Source of the DNA: Mixophyes australis
Taxonomy: Eukaryota > Chordata > Amphibia > Anura > Limnodynastidae
Length of the DNA stretch: 64,000 bases
NCBI GenBank assembly: GCA_036250195.1
Contig: JAVHZZ010000001.1
Span: 393,444,283-393,508,282, forward strand
Reading direction: 5' to 3'
Part shown: piece after piece, positions 11,313 through 26,000 of the stretch
Numbering within the stretch: position 1 is the stretch's first letter
Layout of the letters: each line of letters opens with the position of its first letter
Made by a program: the position numbers and the translations under genes
Notes under the pieces: model-generated
The model's database searches: none
What the model saw: the letters and a program-made list of their open reading frames with translations, nothing else
Told to the model about the DNA's origin: nothing

Positions 11313-12310
11313 AACACTTAAGTTACATTGTCTGCAGAGCTGTATTGACAGTGGAAGCTGCATTCTAAGCAAATACAATTTAAATTACAATGCAGCCAAC
11401 ATGATAATGTCCCTATATTCAGCACTCCCTTATTTATTATATCCAGTGGAAAGAGATGAATAATTGTCTGTAAACGATTACACAATCATACTGGCAGGCA
11501 CATTGCACAGCCTCATGTGAGGAAGACCCCACTGCACCATGTCCTTCAACATAGTAGTGCTCCAAGGTGGCAAAAGTAGCAGCATTCTGACCCTGCCAGG
11601 GGTTCCTCAATAGGAGGTAGACTAATTTATCTTCCTCCTGGAAGAATGAAAATAGGGTAGCTCCATAGGCAGGTAGGAAACAGTAATTTATCTTGTGGCC
11701 CTACTAGCAGTTCTCCACTGTACCAACCTTCCCAGTCTTATAAATAGAAGTAATCCTCACCCACCAAGTTATAAGCCAACCCATGGGACTACTATTCAAA
11801 TCATCAAATAGAGACATCTCTCTCTCTGGTTAACTGCAAGTAGGGTAGTCCTGCTTTAGTGACAATATGTATGTTTCAGCTGCCTTATATCGGTTTTCTT
11901 TAAAATAAACTAAAAAGAAGCGATGTTTAAAAGTAATTTTAAACAAACATTTGTTTTCATGTACAATGGATATTTCATTGACACACAATATGTATGTATA
12001 TTTTTACACACACACATTTGTCCCATGCGTCAAAAATAGTAATTGTTCACTTGTTTATGTAACCTTTCATTTAGCGTAAACGTTGTAGTCTGTATACATA
12101 CAATGTGATCAGCTTTCCATGTTTAAAATACACAGAAAAGGCAATTAGTCACCAAACAATACAATATTTAATGTAATGTTACTACAAGAATAAAAAAAAA
12201 CCATTGTTTTTCTCATACATTTCTATCTGCTTCAATTATTTAAAATGTCAAAAATATCTAGTTATTTATAAAAACAAAACAAAAAAACAACAAGTCTTAG
12301 GAGCACGTTT
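11313..12310. other. PRMT9 3' flank
   Basis: No gene recognised. Minus-strand polyadenylation hexamer candidates for PRMT9 are AATAAA at 11433-11438 and ATTAAA variants at about 12167-12172 and 12308-12313; I cannot decide between them from sequence. Confidence 0.4.
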
Positions 12311-12522
12311 AATTCCCCGTGTTGTTCCCCACTGCCCTCTCTTATGGTGGCCTCTCCTTCACCCACTTGGCGATGTTGGCAGTGGACAACACAGGGCGCG
12401 TAATTTTAAACGCAGATTTTTGCTCAAGACTCACAGAGCTGCGAGTCAAGATCAGCGTTGAAATTACAGTAGTAACAGTAATAATGCCCAGCTGTTACTG
12501 TAGTAAAAGAACAACACAGGGA
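12311..12522. mobile_element. Small TIR element next to PRMT9 3' end
   Basis: AATTCCCCGTGTTGTTC at the left is inverted at the right as GAACAACACAGGGAATT with one mismatch. About 210 bp, no coding capacity. It may lie within the PRMT9 3' untranslated region. Confidence 0.6.
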
Positions 12523-12609
12523 ATTGATTCTGCCCCTTAATATGAAGTCCTAGTGTAATACTGATGCCAATTATATACAGCACAGTTTTTACGGTCAAAA
12601 GTTGGCTGG

Positions 12610-12834
12610 TTACTCCTGTGTCCGTCTCAAGGTCATACTGACATTGCTGTTCTGGAAATGTAATCCAAGCAACAGTTCTTCCCCTTCACCAACACTTAGC
12701 GGTGTCTCAAACACAAACGCTGCTTGTTTCCAATGTGACGTCGCACTGGAGGTGTCCAGGTGAATGTCTTTATCAAGGTAGAGGTGATACCAAAAAGGAA
12801 CAGCAGTCACCTGTCCGGATTTACAGATTTTAAC
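12610..12834 (-). CDS. PRMT9: PRMT9 coding exon 12 (last)
   Basis: Acceptor TGCAG; 225 bases to TAA at 12610-12612. Encodes [19 protein letters not shown] and [15 protein letters not shown], the C-terminal barrel of the second domain. Confidence 0.94.
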   Translation of the reverse strand, partial: VKICKSGQVTAVPFWYHLYLDKDIHLDTSSATSHWKQAAFVFETPLSVGEGEELLLGLHFQNSNVSMTLRRTQE

Positions 12835-14052
12835 CTGCAGGAAAAAACATGACAAATATGTACTGTAGTATAACCATGCACATAACAAGTATTGCTTTAA
12901 CAGAATACATCACACAGGCTGGAACTCGCTTTTTGTTTTTACTGTGCTTTGCATGTGTTGCGTTCATATTGTCCAGATTACATGCATACTGCTTTATGGC
13001 TTTAGGATCATTGATCCATTTGTTCAAACACGCAATGTGAATATTCTTATTGATAAGAGGGGCAGTAAACACCACACATAACAAGATGTATACAGATTGA
13101 TGGTGCTTATGCCGATACCTGAATCTCTAGATACCAATACATTTTTTTTTTCTTCAATATATACATTTTCAAAAATACTTCTAAAAGCACAACTTAAATT
13201 GCATCCAAGTTTAATTCACTGCTGTTTTAAATGTTGCCAGAAGATGAGCAATCAATCAGATTCTAGCTGTCGTGTTGAAGTGCAGCTTAGAAAATAAAAG
13301 CAAAAATATATGATTTGATGTCATTGGCAACACAATTTCCTGGTGCAATAGTTTTCATACAGGTCTCCCATTTGTATGGTTTATTTTCATTTTTAGGAAT
13401 TATTTTTCATATGTAACAAACACTCTAGTGCTAAAAGTTTTACATAACGTCTACCACTTGTGTCGAAGTTTGACAAAAAACAGCAACATTTGCATTGTGA
13501 AAACCAGATTGTAAATGAAAACATAAGTCTACATTACCTTTATTTCAGTGGCTACGCTAAAACTGTTTAAATATGGGTTCATTAGATCCAGCCTCAGCAG
13601 TTCTATTGGATCACTTAGATAGACACAAGGCAGAGTAGAGAGATTCAGGAACACGTGGACAGGAACCTGTAAGAAATCATAATACTAGCAATTAAGGACA
13701 ATGATGTATTTCAGTAACAACAACCTCAAACATCAGAACAATTTACTAGAATAAACATTTCCCCTTTACTACTAGAATGAGAAAAGTGTTGTTTTTCTGC
13801 ACAGTAAGGAACATTTGCATTTAGTATGTATCATTTTTATATTATAAACAACTTATCTCAGAGTTGCCTACATTCATATGCTACATTAAGTAGCATATTG
13901 TAATATTTATTATTGTTTTGCTTTCTATATTGAAAAACACAAAAATTATACACAATGCTGGTTTTCTGTTAGGGATTTAAAAGAAATAGTTTTGGGAAGT
14001 TACAATAATAGTGATAAAAGGCAAATGTCACCCCTTAACCATAATAGAGATA

Positions 14053-14086
<34 letters not shown>

Positions 14087-17000
14087 TTATGTATTCCTTC
14101 ACCCCAACCTTTGGACCACTTTACTGTGTGCTGATGAAAGCTGGTATCTCTAGGTCCCCCCTCATCGTGAACCTTCTCACCACCGGTGTTCATATTCTCA
14201 GCGCCAAGAGTTAACGAATTAGATCCTTGAATTGGGGCCTAAGGCTGCTTAATAATCCGTAGTCAGAAGTCAGGCTTTCTGTTGACTGCATCAAAGACCC
14301 CAACAGGGGAAATGAATGCCCCAGGTAGGTAGTACAACAATTCAGGTAAAGTAGGGGGTAACGAGTTAGGATGTAATTTTTAATAAACAATGGTTAAAAG
14401 ATTATATAAGCCTCTTAAATTTAAGTGGTTTCAAAATGAAGAATATTTGGAAATGAAGCTGTGCCAAGCTAAATCTTTTGACATAAGTGAAATTTATGTA
14501 CATATAGACAGATAAATAGGAACACATAGGTTATTGCACAATGTTGTAAAATTCCAAGATCACTACTACATGTCTTACTTCATATTGTGACACGCTGCTT
14601 TTTTTTTTTTTTTTTTTTAGCTGCTGAAACTGCACGATATTCCAAAACAAGAAACTGCACAGTCCAGACGCTTTTATGCTGTGCAAAACACGTATGAAGA
14701 CTAGGTCTGCACTTTGAAGTGTTGCTCGAACCTCCTTAATCTGTATTTTAAAATGTATGTCACAGGTTTGATACACTTGTGAACTGGATTCAGCATACCT
14801 TGAACTGATTAATGGACTGTGCGATGTTAAAGCCGAGTGTAGGGCCTGTGCCTTGGACAGCACACTCCTGCATTAAAGCATGGGATTCAATCAGTATGCC
14901 ATTTATTACCACGGACTGGGGAAATATTTTGCCTCCAATCTGAAGTAAACACCTAGAAGAAAACAAAACAAATACAGTGTATAGTGAAAATAAGCGTGAA
15001 ATAAAAAAAATTCTGAAGTTTTACATAAGGCACTGGGATAGAGACAGCCAATTCATAGATTTGTCATTTCCAGACAGCCATCACTCCAGTAATACACTCT
15101 CTCTATCAGAGGTCGCAGCCTTCAAGCACCCACAATTATTCCTTTATAATACATGAATGGTGTGAATACATATATAAAACATATGTAAAAAAAATACCCT
15201 TTATCTCTTACATTACAGGTATTCCTCACTTAACGACCGAGTTCCGTTCCTACGACTAGGTCGTTAAGCGAATTGGTCGCTAAGTGAGTACAGTACTGTT
15301 ATATGCACCTACATGTATTGTAATCATTTTTATTGATTCTGAATGAAGAAATAGACTAAAGAAAACTGTATTTTGTTAGTTAGCTTTACATTACATAACA
15401 CTGCATAACAGAAAACAAACATGTGTACAGTAAAGCTCTACAAACAGCAGCAATTATAACAATGAGGACCCAGGGAGAACCTGGTCGTAACTCCGAGTGG
15501 TCATTAAATGGGTAGGTTGTTAAGTGAGGAATACCTGTACAGATAATATATGTCAACATGGTGACCATGTTAGCACATCCCTAAGCCATGCAAAGGATAA
15601 AATGTAACATTATTTTCATACATGGTGCTTGAGAAATACTTGCAGCTTCTCCGCTTCCCGCCCTCCACCAAATTTACTTTGGTCAAACATTACACTATCA
15701 TAGACCCAACAGAAACACATGCATCTGCCACACCTATGTCCCTCTGCACTATGCTACAGCCAGTCACAGCATCCTCTTATGAAACAGTTACATAATATAC
15801 GGACAGCTTCTATCATATTAAAAGAAAAATACACTAATATGCCTATATTTCACAGTACATTATCTCACATATATAATGCACCCATTTTAACAGAGTTTAG
15901 GGGTTATTCACCTTTATGGCCGTGTCCAAAATTATATCTGTAAATCAGTTTTGAACACATTGTAGTTTACAAATGAAACATATTGGGCCTGATTCCTTAA
16001 GGAACGTTATTACCAATATGTGACATATTTTGTGTAAAAGTGCTCTCTGCATGCTCAGAAATAGACTACATGCCAGTGAACGCAAATGTATGCAATACAT
16101 CTTTGGTAGCAAAGGACACTTCCGAAAGCCTACGATTTAAAAATCGGAATGGAGGAGAGAAGGTGCACAGCCTGCAATGTGCCGTGTCTGTCTGCATACG
16201 GCAAGCACCGTACAGGTATATCGCACTAGCACCAGTATTCAATTATAAATTATCAAATTGCTTTGCTTAATGAATTAGGCCCATTATTGTTAAAGGACCA
16301 GTAAACTTTCCAAAAGTAATTTCTCTTTCAACCTTCATCGACATAACTACATCCTGTGACCCCTCTTCGCCATTGTGTAGAGCTGCAGGGAAAACACTGT
16401 TACCCCCAAAACAGCAAGTGGCCCACCATTGGCTGTACAGCAAGCAGACGAGTCTACGTCTTTATACAAGGAGGACAACAGGGATCAGAAACCCGGATAT
16501 AAATATAAAGCAGGGACTGTCACATCCAATGTTTTAAACATTAAAGTGAACTTATATTCAGAGCTGGAACACTGCACCTGATTTACCGGATCAGTCACAC
16601 AACAATGTTGGTCAAAAGATTGCCGTCTTGTGTTAGAGGATGGTGATAGGCTAACCTAGGGAGACTAAGAGGGTGGTTGAGGAAAATTATAAACTTCCCT
16701 GAAGAGGTGGGTTTTCAGAGAACTTTTGAAGGTCTGAAGACTAGAGGAAATCCTTACTGTGCAAGAGAGGGAATTTCACAAAGTGAGTGCAGCCCGAAAA
16801 TAATCCTTTAAACGGGAGTGGGAGAATGTGATGAGAGTAGGAGAGACGTAGATCTTGTGCAGAACAGAGGTGTTGAGTTGGGAGATATTTTGAGACAATT
16901 GAGGAGATGTATGTCGATGCAATTTTGTTGATGGCATTGTATGTAAGTAGAAGAATTTTATATTGGATTCGTTAAAAAACAGACAACCAATGTAGAGACT

Positions 17001-20000
17001 GACAAAGTGGCTCTGCAGAGAAAGAGCGATTTGCAAGGGAAATCAATCTAGCCGCTGCGTGCAAAAGTCTAATTTTGGGAAGACCAATAAGGAGGTAATT
17101 GCAATAGTCAATGCGGGAGATTGAGGAGTGCATGAATTAAAAGTTTTTGCAGCGTCTTGCGTCAGGTATGTACCTATTCTGGAAATGGTTTTTAGATGTA
17201 TGCAACATGATTTATATACAGAGTTGATGTGAGGAACAAAGGATAGTAGTGAGTCAAGGATCACACCTAGGCAGCAAGCTTGTAGAATGGGATTTATTGT
17301 CATGTTGTCAACAGAAATAGAAATGTCAGGAGCTTCTGTTGGTGGGTGGGAATATTATTAATTCGGTTTTTGAAAGTTTGAGTTGGTGAGAGGACATCCA
17401 AGATGAAATGGCAGAAAGACAGTCAGTAACGCAAGACAAACACAAATCGTGAGAGATCAGGAGAGGATACTACATTTGTGTATCATCTGCATAGAGCTGA
17501 TACTAAAATCCAAAAGGAGCTTATTAGTTTTCCAAGAGAAGTGGTGTAGATAAAGAATAGCATAGGACCTAGGACAGAGCCCTGTGGTACTTCGAAAGAT
17601 AAAAGAAGTGGAGCAAAGGTGGATCCAAAGAAATTAACACTGAAAGAGCGATTAGATAGGTAGGATGAGAACCAGGATAGGACAGTGTCTTGGAAGACCT
17701 ATGGATTGTAGCATTTGTATGAGAGAGTGAGTGGTCAACAGTGTAAAATGCAGAGACTTCAAGGAGAATCATTTTGAGATATATATAAACATCATAAATT
17801 GGGCTTTACTATGCAATCCTGAACAGTTTGGGGAGGTATAATTGTTTTCTTTTTTGCAAAGCAGAACAGAGTGTATAAGCAGTAGATAATTTACCTTGCT
17901 ATGGCAGCTTTCTCCATCACTTCTTGCCTGATCAGACCACAGGGCTCAATCACATCTAGAATGATGATGCTCCACAACTTGTCAGACTTAGGCCTCTGTA
18001 AAACATCATCATCTGCCTCCAGCTGGTTCAGCCAAAATTCCAGACTCCCTTTAGAAATTCCATTCCTCTCAGACAGTCTCTCCAAGGCCGCACAATGCTG
18101 CTCCTCTTCCACTGAGCTGTAGGATTTCACTCTACCGAGCTGTGCGGCAATCAGAGGTAGAATAGAAAAACCTTCAGATACATCCAGTACGTACAGAGGG
18201 TCTTCTTTTGGAAATGAGACATCGTTTGTAGTCCTAAATGAAGAGCTCTCTTCCGGCATCATGGAAGACGTGACTTTACCAATAGCGGTCTTGAAGCTCT
18301 CGTGGTACGCAATATTGTTTAGTAAAGCTATCTCACTGGTCTCTAAGATGCATGGTTCCTGCACATTATCCTTCTGATGCCTGGTATGAAGACTGGCTAA
18401 AGCATCACACAGCTCTGTCTCGTTACCCGCGGGCATAGTACTACAAGACATAGTATTGTCCACCTCCCCAGCTCTAATGACTGTAACTAAATCTAATTTT
18501 AAATAGCAGTCAGGACAGGAAACATCCACAACTACTGTATCTCCCACACTGACAAAATAGCCATCAGCTGTAAAAAGAACAAACAGGTTAATGATTATAG
18601 GCAACGGTAAAACAAAGTTTTATTTTAAATATTTATTTTTAGAAGACAAATAAGCATAATTATGACAAAATAATCCTGTCTCTGTGTGCTAATTTTTGGG
18701 GGCCCATTCAATTCTAAGTGATGTGCCGCAGAGTGCCTCCAGAATGGTCGTGAAGGTACTCCACGGCAATACAACATTGCACATTATTCCCCTCGCAATC
18801 CATAGAGGTGCACATGAAAATCTGCAATGTTGGGGTAGCATAGTATCCAGAAATGTGCGCAGCCGGGCATCGCGGACCATCGCTTAGTGCTGAATCGGCC
18901 CCTTGGTGTGTAAGCAGAAAGTATACAAGCACTTACTCACCAGAGAGGTTCTGGATGGGGAAGACAGCTTGTTCCCAGCATGTTTCTTCACTGGGTCCAG
19001 TTGACAGATTGTGTTCGCTATCCAGATGGAGGACGAACCAGGTTATAAAACAATCAAGCTGCCCTTGTTCATGGACCAGTACAGAGATCCTGCAAGTCTT
19101 TCCAGATGCAATGCTTTCCAAATCCTAGCATTAAAGTACAAAGCAAAATCCTTTTCATATTAGTGTCCTTTTCTTCAGAACATGCATAACCTATGTGTTA
19201 CAATTCAATTTGACTGAATTTGCACTGATAATTTGCTACATATTAGCCATAAGCATCCCACTGCACTCGCTCTTAATAAAAGCAATTACTGATATTAATG
19301 TTTCTTCTGGTACAAAATAAGCATATATTAGGATGTGTAATCTATTTGTGAGCTAGAAATTTCAGCTGACAGTTCCATTAAAGCAGCAATCCAACATCTC
19401 TCCAGAGGTTGCAAAAATACAGTATGGCTGCCACAAGCTCACACAGCTCTCAGTATGAAGGAGAAGGTGGTGAAGAATTTTATATTACACAGAGCAGACA
19501 GAGCTCAGAGAGGGGCATTCCAAAGCCAACAGCTGAAGAAGCGTTTTGACGCGTACATAGCGATTCCTTCGAGTAAAGCCAAGAAGATGGAGCCTCCTGG
19601 GGATCTTTCCCAGTCTGAGGCCTGCAAAGCCTCCAATTCTTCCATTGCCAGGCAGCAGCCTGTATAAATATAAAGGAATTAAGGGAGGAAAAACAAGGCC
19701 AAGCACTGGTCTCAGGGCCTAGTGTGGCCACTCTTACAGAGCCATCCAGGAATAAGCCTGCCCCAGGGAAATGCTCCATTATGCAGCAAAGTAGCACAGG
19801 TGTAAATAGTGTATAGAGATGAAAAAAAACATCCGCGCTAAATAGGATAGCTGCAGCTAATTATACTAATGATAGAATCCACCTGATTTCTATAATATAA
19901 CATATAACAAAGTAAAAGTATAACATACGGCGCTAAACTTTTGCTCATACAAATATATACAATATAATAGAGTCCAGAGTTATCCAGAGTCCATACCATA

Positions 20001-23000
20001 AATTAATCCAGGAATTGATCAAATAATCCACCTAGATATATGTTAACTGAATTCTCAAGTTCTTCTCCCATATACTGAGAATAACTACCAGAACTTGTAG
20101 GGATAAAGTCCTGTTGGTATTGTTATCCTCAAAACAAAGAAAAAACATTTATCAGAATGAATCAAGTGGTATTCCCCTTTATTCAGGCACACCTCATGTG
20201 TTCAATTCTAACGTAAAAAGATTTTCATATAAAGTCAGAAAGGCTCCTCCACGTGATGTTTTATAGTGGGTCATGCAAGAAAATGTGACTAAAAACATGT
20301 ATTCACACCATAATATTCACTTACACGATTAATGGTGTAATTCGCCACATATCATCATAACTGGTCTGTTTGTATCGCATAGATATTTCTCCTGTGGATT
20401 TTCTCTCATACAATTTTCAAGATGGAGAGATTTCAACAAAACAGGGAAAATAAAAAGGATATATAGTGTTTTATCCTTTAATACAAACAGCTACCAATAT
20501 TGCAATGTAAAGTACAGATAATTAAAAAGGACAAAGTCCAATCCACAAAACAGCGTATATAGATAGATGCAAGTTCGCCTACCAGAGCTCCGGAGTACAA
20601 TCAACATGTGTTATATCCACGGGCATATCTGCTCTCCATGAAATGAAGGTATTAGCTCTGTAAAGGTGGCACTTGTCCCCGTGTAGCCTCACAGGTGTAA
20701 ACCCTACTATCTCAGGGGCAATGGAAGCAGACGAAAACTTGGTGATTACCCTGAGCAGAAGCAATAAGTTTGGTCCATGAGCAGGTGAATGTGGGATGGG
20801 GGGGAGGGGGGTAATGGGGTGGATACCTCTGTGGTTCTTCTGAGTGGGGTGAAGAAGGGCAGGATGTATGCTCCAGTGGCAAGGGAAAACAAGAGCAGAC
20901 GAGCATAAGTGGAAATGACTCCTAATCTATGGGATCCAATGATGCCATGATTACGGACAAGATGGAGGTAACCAGGCTAAAAAAGAAAAATCACAATCAA
21001 GTGGAAGCAGAGCAACCGCGCTTTCAGTTATGACCTTTAGAACCTAAAGATGTCCACAGAATGGAGAAAGATCCAGAGAGATCTTGAGAATGTATCAAAG
21101 GAACAGAGGAGGGTTAGCAAGCCAAAGCTGCAAAAGAGTGGATTACAGGCTGTGGTTGCCTCATTGGAGCTTCTTTCATCAGCACTGCTATCCCCGAATG
21201 TATCAGGGAATGAGGAGCCAAGTGTTGGGTAAAGACAAGAACACACTCTACTTAAATATATAGTAGAGATAAAGGACAGTATGAACACAAGCACACAGGT
21301 GGCCGGTGGTGAGTGAGAGTCTGGGACTCAAAAGTTCTAATATTGATAGTAGTACCATTATTGCCGAAAACGTTACCGATAGTCAATCATCTGTGAAAGA
21401 TTACAATGGCATTGCCAATATTAATTTGTCTACTTAAAGCAAAGGAAAGACATCTGTTTAAGAAGAACAGTGGCAAAGGTTAATGTTTTTCATAAGGAGT
21501 GAAGGTAAGAGCTCTCAACAGTAACAGCAGTGATACAAGTGCTAATGAATCAGTTGTGAATATCTGCAATGTGGGTAAGATATGTGTGAAAGATAGCAGC
21601 AATACAATGCCAATATGCCCATTATCAGTAAAGATAAGCCATCTGCGAGAGATAACACTGGCAATGCGGCTGCTAAAAAAAAAGCTAAGCAGACTGACAT
21701 ATACATTGCCACTGATTCATTTCACAATGTGTCTACTATCAGCATAGGTAAGCTGTCTGAGATAAATGGCTGCTGGGTAAGTGAAAACCTTTTTTTTTTT
21801 TCTGAAGCGTCAACCAGCCTGCTGTATGGTTGGTGATGAAAGTGGAAGGGTTACAGTACCAGCGCTGTTGCAATCGGCTCAGCTATGGTGCTCGATAGTG
21901 GTATAGAAGGAGGTATAGACTACAGCTATGACTGCTATCTTTACAAGGGATTGCAACACAGCATCAGAAGTTGGTGGAAATAAGATTATTATCTAATAAT
22001 AATGATGCTGTCAATAATGACCTGAGTAATGCAAATGTGAGTAGTAATGTGTAGCTGGGAAAACACTTGCAGCAGAAACTGTACCCAGTGTTTCGGCCTT
22101 GAGAGCAACGGTGCAAGTGATGGTCCAGCTGACAAGTGATGATGCAGGTAGAGCACCAATATCACAAGCCAAGGCAGTTAAATCGCAGTTGGTAATAAAC
22201 ACTAATAGTCCGCCAAGGGAAACTGGTCAGTATTAAAAGTGTTTCAATGATTTACATTTGAAATGGGCCAGTGAAGGTCCCTTGCCCCCTCGGTTTGGAT
22301 ATGAGCTTTAGTTTGTGGTTCACAGTCCTTGACTATGCAAGGTCAGAAGGGATATATGTTACTTACATGTTGCAATGAGACGATTAGGTCAGCATCATTT
22401 TCTCGTCATAACCGCTAACATCCTATATCACTGCAGTCCACGTGGTGCGGTAGAAATGAATGAATCTCTAGGCCACTCTTTGCCACTTGACCGGTTCACA
22501 AGCTCAAGAAACCAGTCATCAACAACTTAATAATAAAATTATGGGATCTATGTGTGTTCTCTGTATAGCGCTGCAGAATTAGTGGCGTTCTATAAATAGC
22601 TGATGATTTCTATTAGTACATCTCAGATCTGCTTGCTCTGCCCTTAGCCGATTACCCCTACTCTTTCATTAACGAAGTCAAGGGAAGCACAAGAGCGCAT
22701 GTTAATTGACATTCATTTTAATGTGATTGAAGACAACTAGTCAGGAAATGAACAGTGAAAATCTGCCATCTACTGCGCTTTAGCGCATTAAGTTTCCCAA
22801 AACAGCATTAAACTGAAAATACAGCGATAAACAATAATTTGTACCTGCAGGCTATTGAAGTCTACGGTCATTGCCTGGAAGGGCTGGCTCAAAGTTTTAT
22901 AACCCCCAGGAACTCTGCCAAATTTTTCTGTAGCATATGGCTCGGTTACATCATTAGCTTTGCGACTGCTGTGTATAGGACTGGAAAACTGCACTGCTGT

Positions 23001-26000
23001 TCCTAACTTCACTCCAGCAACCTCAGTCACAAACACTCTAAGAAAAAGAAAATAGACATTCTGGTAAATACATAAAGGTGTCAATTATAAAGCATAGCTG
23101 TTTACTTGCAGTATCCTTCCTCCTCTCCTCATCAGAGTGTCCTTTCTTTACAGATTAGAGGTTTATATGTCTTATCTTTTGGGTTATTGAGATTCTTAAT
23201 ATCAATTAAGAACATTTTACTCTAAGTTGTGATACATTTTGGAACAATTTAATTCTATGGGTTGGTCATCCTCTCTCACATTGTATGTATGCCTTCATGG
23301 GTTTTGCCATACAGTTTAAAAACCACCTTAAAAATTATGGCAAAATACACCATTTTCTTACTCGACATGCTACCAAAACACTTATCCATTCTCTCATCAT
23401 CTCCTGTCTTGACTAATGTAACCTCCTGCTATCTGGCATTCCTGACACCCATATATCCACACTTCAATCCATCCTAAATGCTGCTACAAGACTAATCTTA
23501 CTTTCTCACCGCTCCACATCTGCTGCTTCACTTTGAAAATCCCAACACTGGCTCCCTGTGTCCTCCAGAATCAAATTCAAATTACTCACCCTTACCTACA
23601 AAGCCCTCAACACCATTACCCCTGTATACATCTCAAATCTCATATCAAAATACTCTTCATCCCATCCTCTTAGATCTACCTCTGACCTGCACCTTGTCTT
23701 GTCTGGTAACCACCTCTCACTCGTGCCTACAAGACCTTCTCCCATGCTCCACACTTATGGACTTCCCCACCATGCCCAATCAGGCTTTCCTACATCCTAC
23801 AAATCTTTAGATGTTTTCTAAACACTCATCTTTTTTAAAGCTTTCCTTATCCCCGATGACACTATTTACACTAATCCTCCCTCACAGTTGTCCCAATCTC
23901 CACTCTAAGCTACACTCACTCTTGTTTTAGCTGTGTCCTCTTCCACATAGAATGTAAGCTTTTTAATGAGCAGGGTCCTTCATACCCTTTGTTTTCATGC
24001 CTGCATTTATTCTGTCTACCTTGTATGGTTCTGTATTATGTATGTACTGTTTATCCTATTGTACGGCGCTGCGGAGCACTGTGGCGCCTTACAAATCTAT
24101 GAGAATACATTTTCCTGTACACCATAACTATGCCATGTAGGCACGTCTTGTTTTTAGACCGAATGGAGAGCAAAATAGGCGATATTCTCCACTATTTTGT
24201 CATGTGCAAAAAGTAGCTGGAACGTTGCACTGTTGCATGTTATTATTCATATAATAGGACAGTTGTAAATGCATTTTGAAATGTGTCTAAAGAATGGAAG
24301 TCGTGTACTCACCTGTGATGTCTGCGTATTTCTGAGCACTCCACAGCCATGCCATATACAACAGCGCCTGCAGGTATGACTTGCCCATACCCCTCACCAT
24401 CAGCATATTTGGGCTAAGACAGAGAACCATCTCACATAATGAAATCAATATAACATGTCACATTGTCAGAGATTAATGAAAAATATTAAAACATCAGCCC
24501 CTGCATCACTTTCAATGGAACTGTATGTAAAACAAGAGATTATTAATTTCACTAACCTTTGGCTCTAAAAGCAAGTTTTTCCAGGCATGAATCAGAGTCT
24601 CCACAATACCTTCACCAAACAAACCAGCATCTACTGTCTCTGTGACAACCAGTGAAACCCTGCAAATGGATAAAAAAAAAGGTGTAAACACAGCACATAC
24701 AATAATATTCTTACATCATATATTACATTTCAGTATAGTACACTCATCTAATGCAGAGTAACAGGTGGGCTACAACCGGCCATGGCAGAGTACAAAAGTG
24801 GTGCCAAAAGGCATATCAGAATACCCACTTACGGAACCTTGTAACTAAAATAGTCATTAAAATGAAACATTACGGTCAAATGGGCTACAAAATACTGAAA
24901 AAAAAGTCAGGTCTGATGAATTTTCTTTTCATCTGTTTAAGAATAATTGCAGGATGATAATATTGTGAAATTCATATCAGTCCACATATCCATACACTGA
25001 TGCAGGTTGGGTGTAGTTCTGTTAGGTGTATTTTTGTGGCACACGTCTTGTCTTTATACCAGTAAAAGAGCTCTTGAATGTCATAGGATGTTTAAACATA
25101 GCTGGAGCTCAAGTGAATCATTTCAGGTCAGCATTGTACCAATCAGATTTTAAGCAAAACATGACTTCAAGCCACCACACTAGGCAAATCCTGTAATGTG
25201 TTCAGGAAACTTAAGTGATCTCAGACTAATACAGTTTCACCAGTCGTTACAAATCCAATTGAAGAGTCTATGGTTGGAGATAGATCAAGCTATTCAGCAT
25301 AGAGAACCGCCATCGGCTAACATAACTACTGTGCAAGACATATTGTAGTCAACGTGAGCTAACATCATTGTGCCAATACGCCACATCCCTAAGGTTTTGA
25401 GGAAGCAGACATAGAAATAGCACCTCCAACTATTGGTTGTTGTGATAGCCAGAGACTACCTTAGGTTGGAAGAATAGCAACAAGGACTGCCTTGAGTTTA
25501 TAAAAAAAAAAAAAAGAAAAAAAAAAAAAAAAAAAAAGAGGCCTAAGTATGACTGATGAAGAAGGGCTGCCAGCTCAGAGACATGCATAGCTGAGAAAAT
25601 GGCCATGGAAATAGTCACTTTAGAGATTAAGCACAGGGGAACAGAACTACGAACTCAAAGAGAATGCTTGAGGGTCTTTAGAGCGAAGTGCTTTCTCTTT
25701 GGGAAGTGTGAGGCTTATAGGCCTTCAAACTTACTAGATCAGGGATGGACTGGATAAAGGAGCTGGCTGCGTTAAGTATTAGGCCCATTTGGGCAAATCC
25801 CATGAGGGTGCTGTCTTAATCTGCAGAGCCAAGCTAGTATAACAGAGCAGGCCCTGGATTCAACACAGGTCTGTCATTTTGTGCCAATGTAACCATTTAC
25901 CGTCAAGGTGGAAGGCTTAGTGGGAGTGGGAGTCTGTGTTACACACTGACTTGGTGTCAAACAATCCACACCCAAGCAGGAAGCCAGAAGGAGTGGAATC

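Noticed and set aside
11433..11438. Poly(A) signal of PRMT9
   Set aside because: AATAAA hexamer is a candidate only; other variants lie nearer the stop, so no terminator is called.
18696..18932. Several mirrored frames on both strands
   Set aside because: They mirror each other because the MITE is an inverted repeat.
19540..19565. Hammerhead-like GAAGCGTTTTGACGCGTA
   Set aside because: Only a short palindromic word; GAAAC and GTC elements are not at the right places.
19480..19797. 105-codon minus-strand frame in PRMT9 intron 7
   Set aside because: No family resemblance, opposite frame also open, and it is not in phase with PRMT9 exons.
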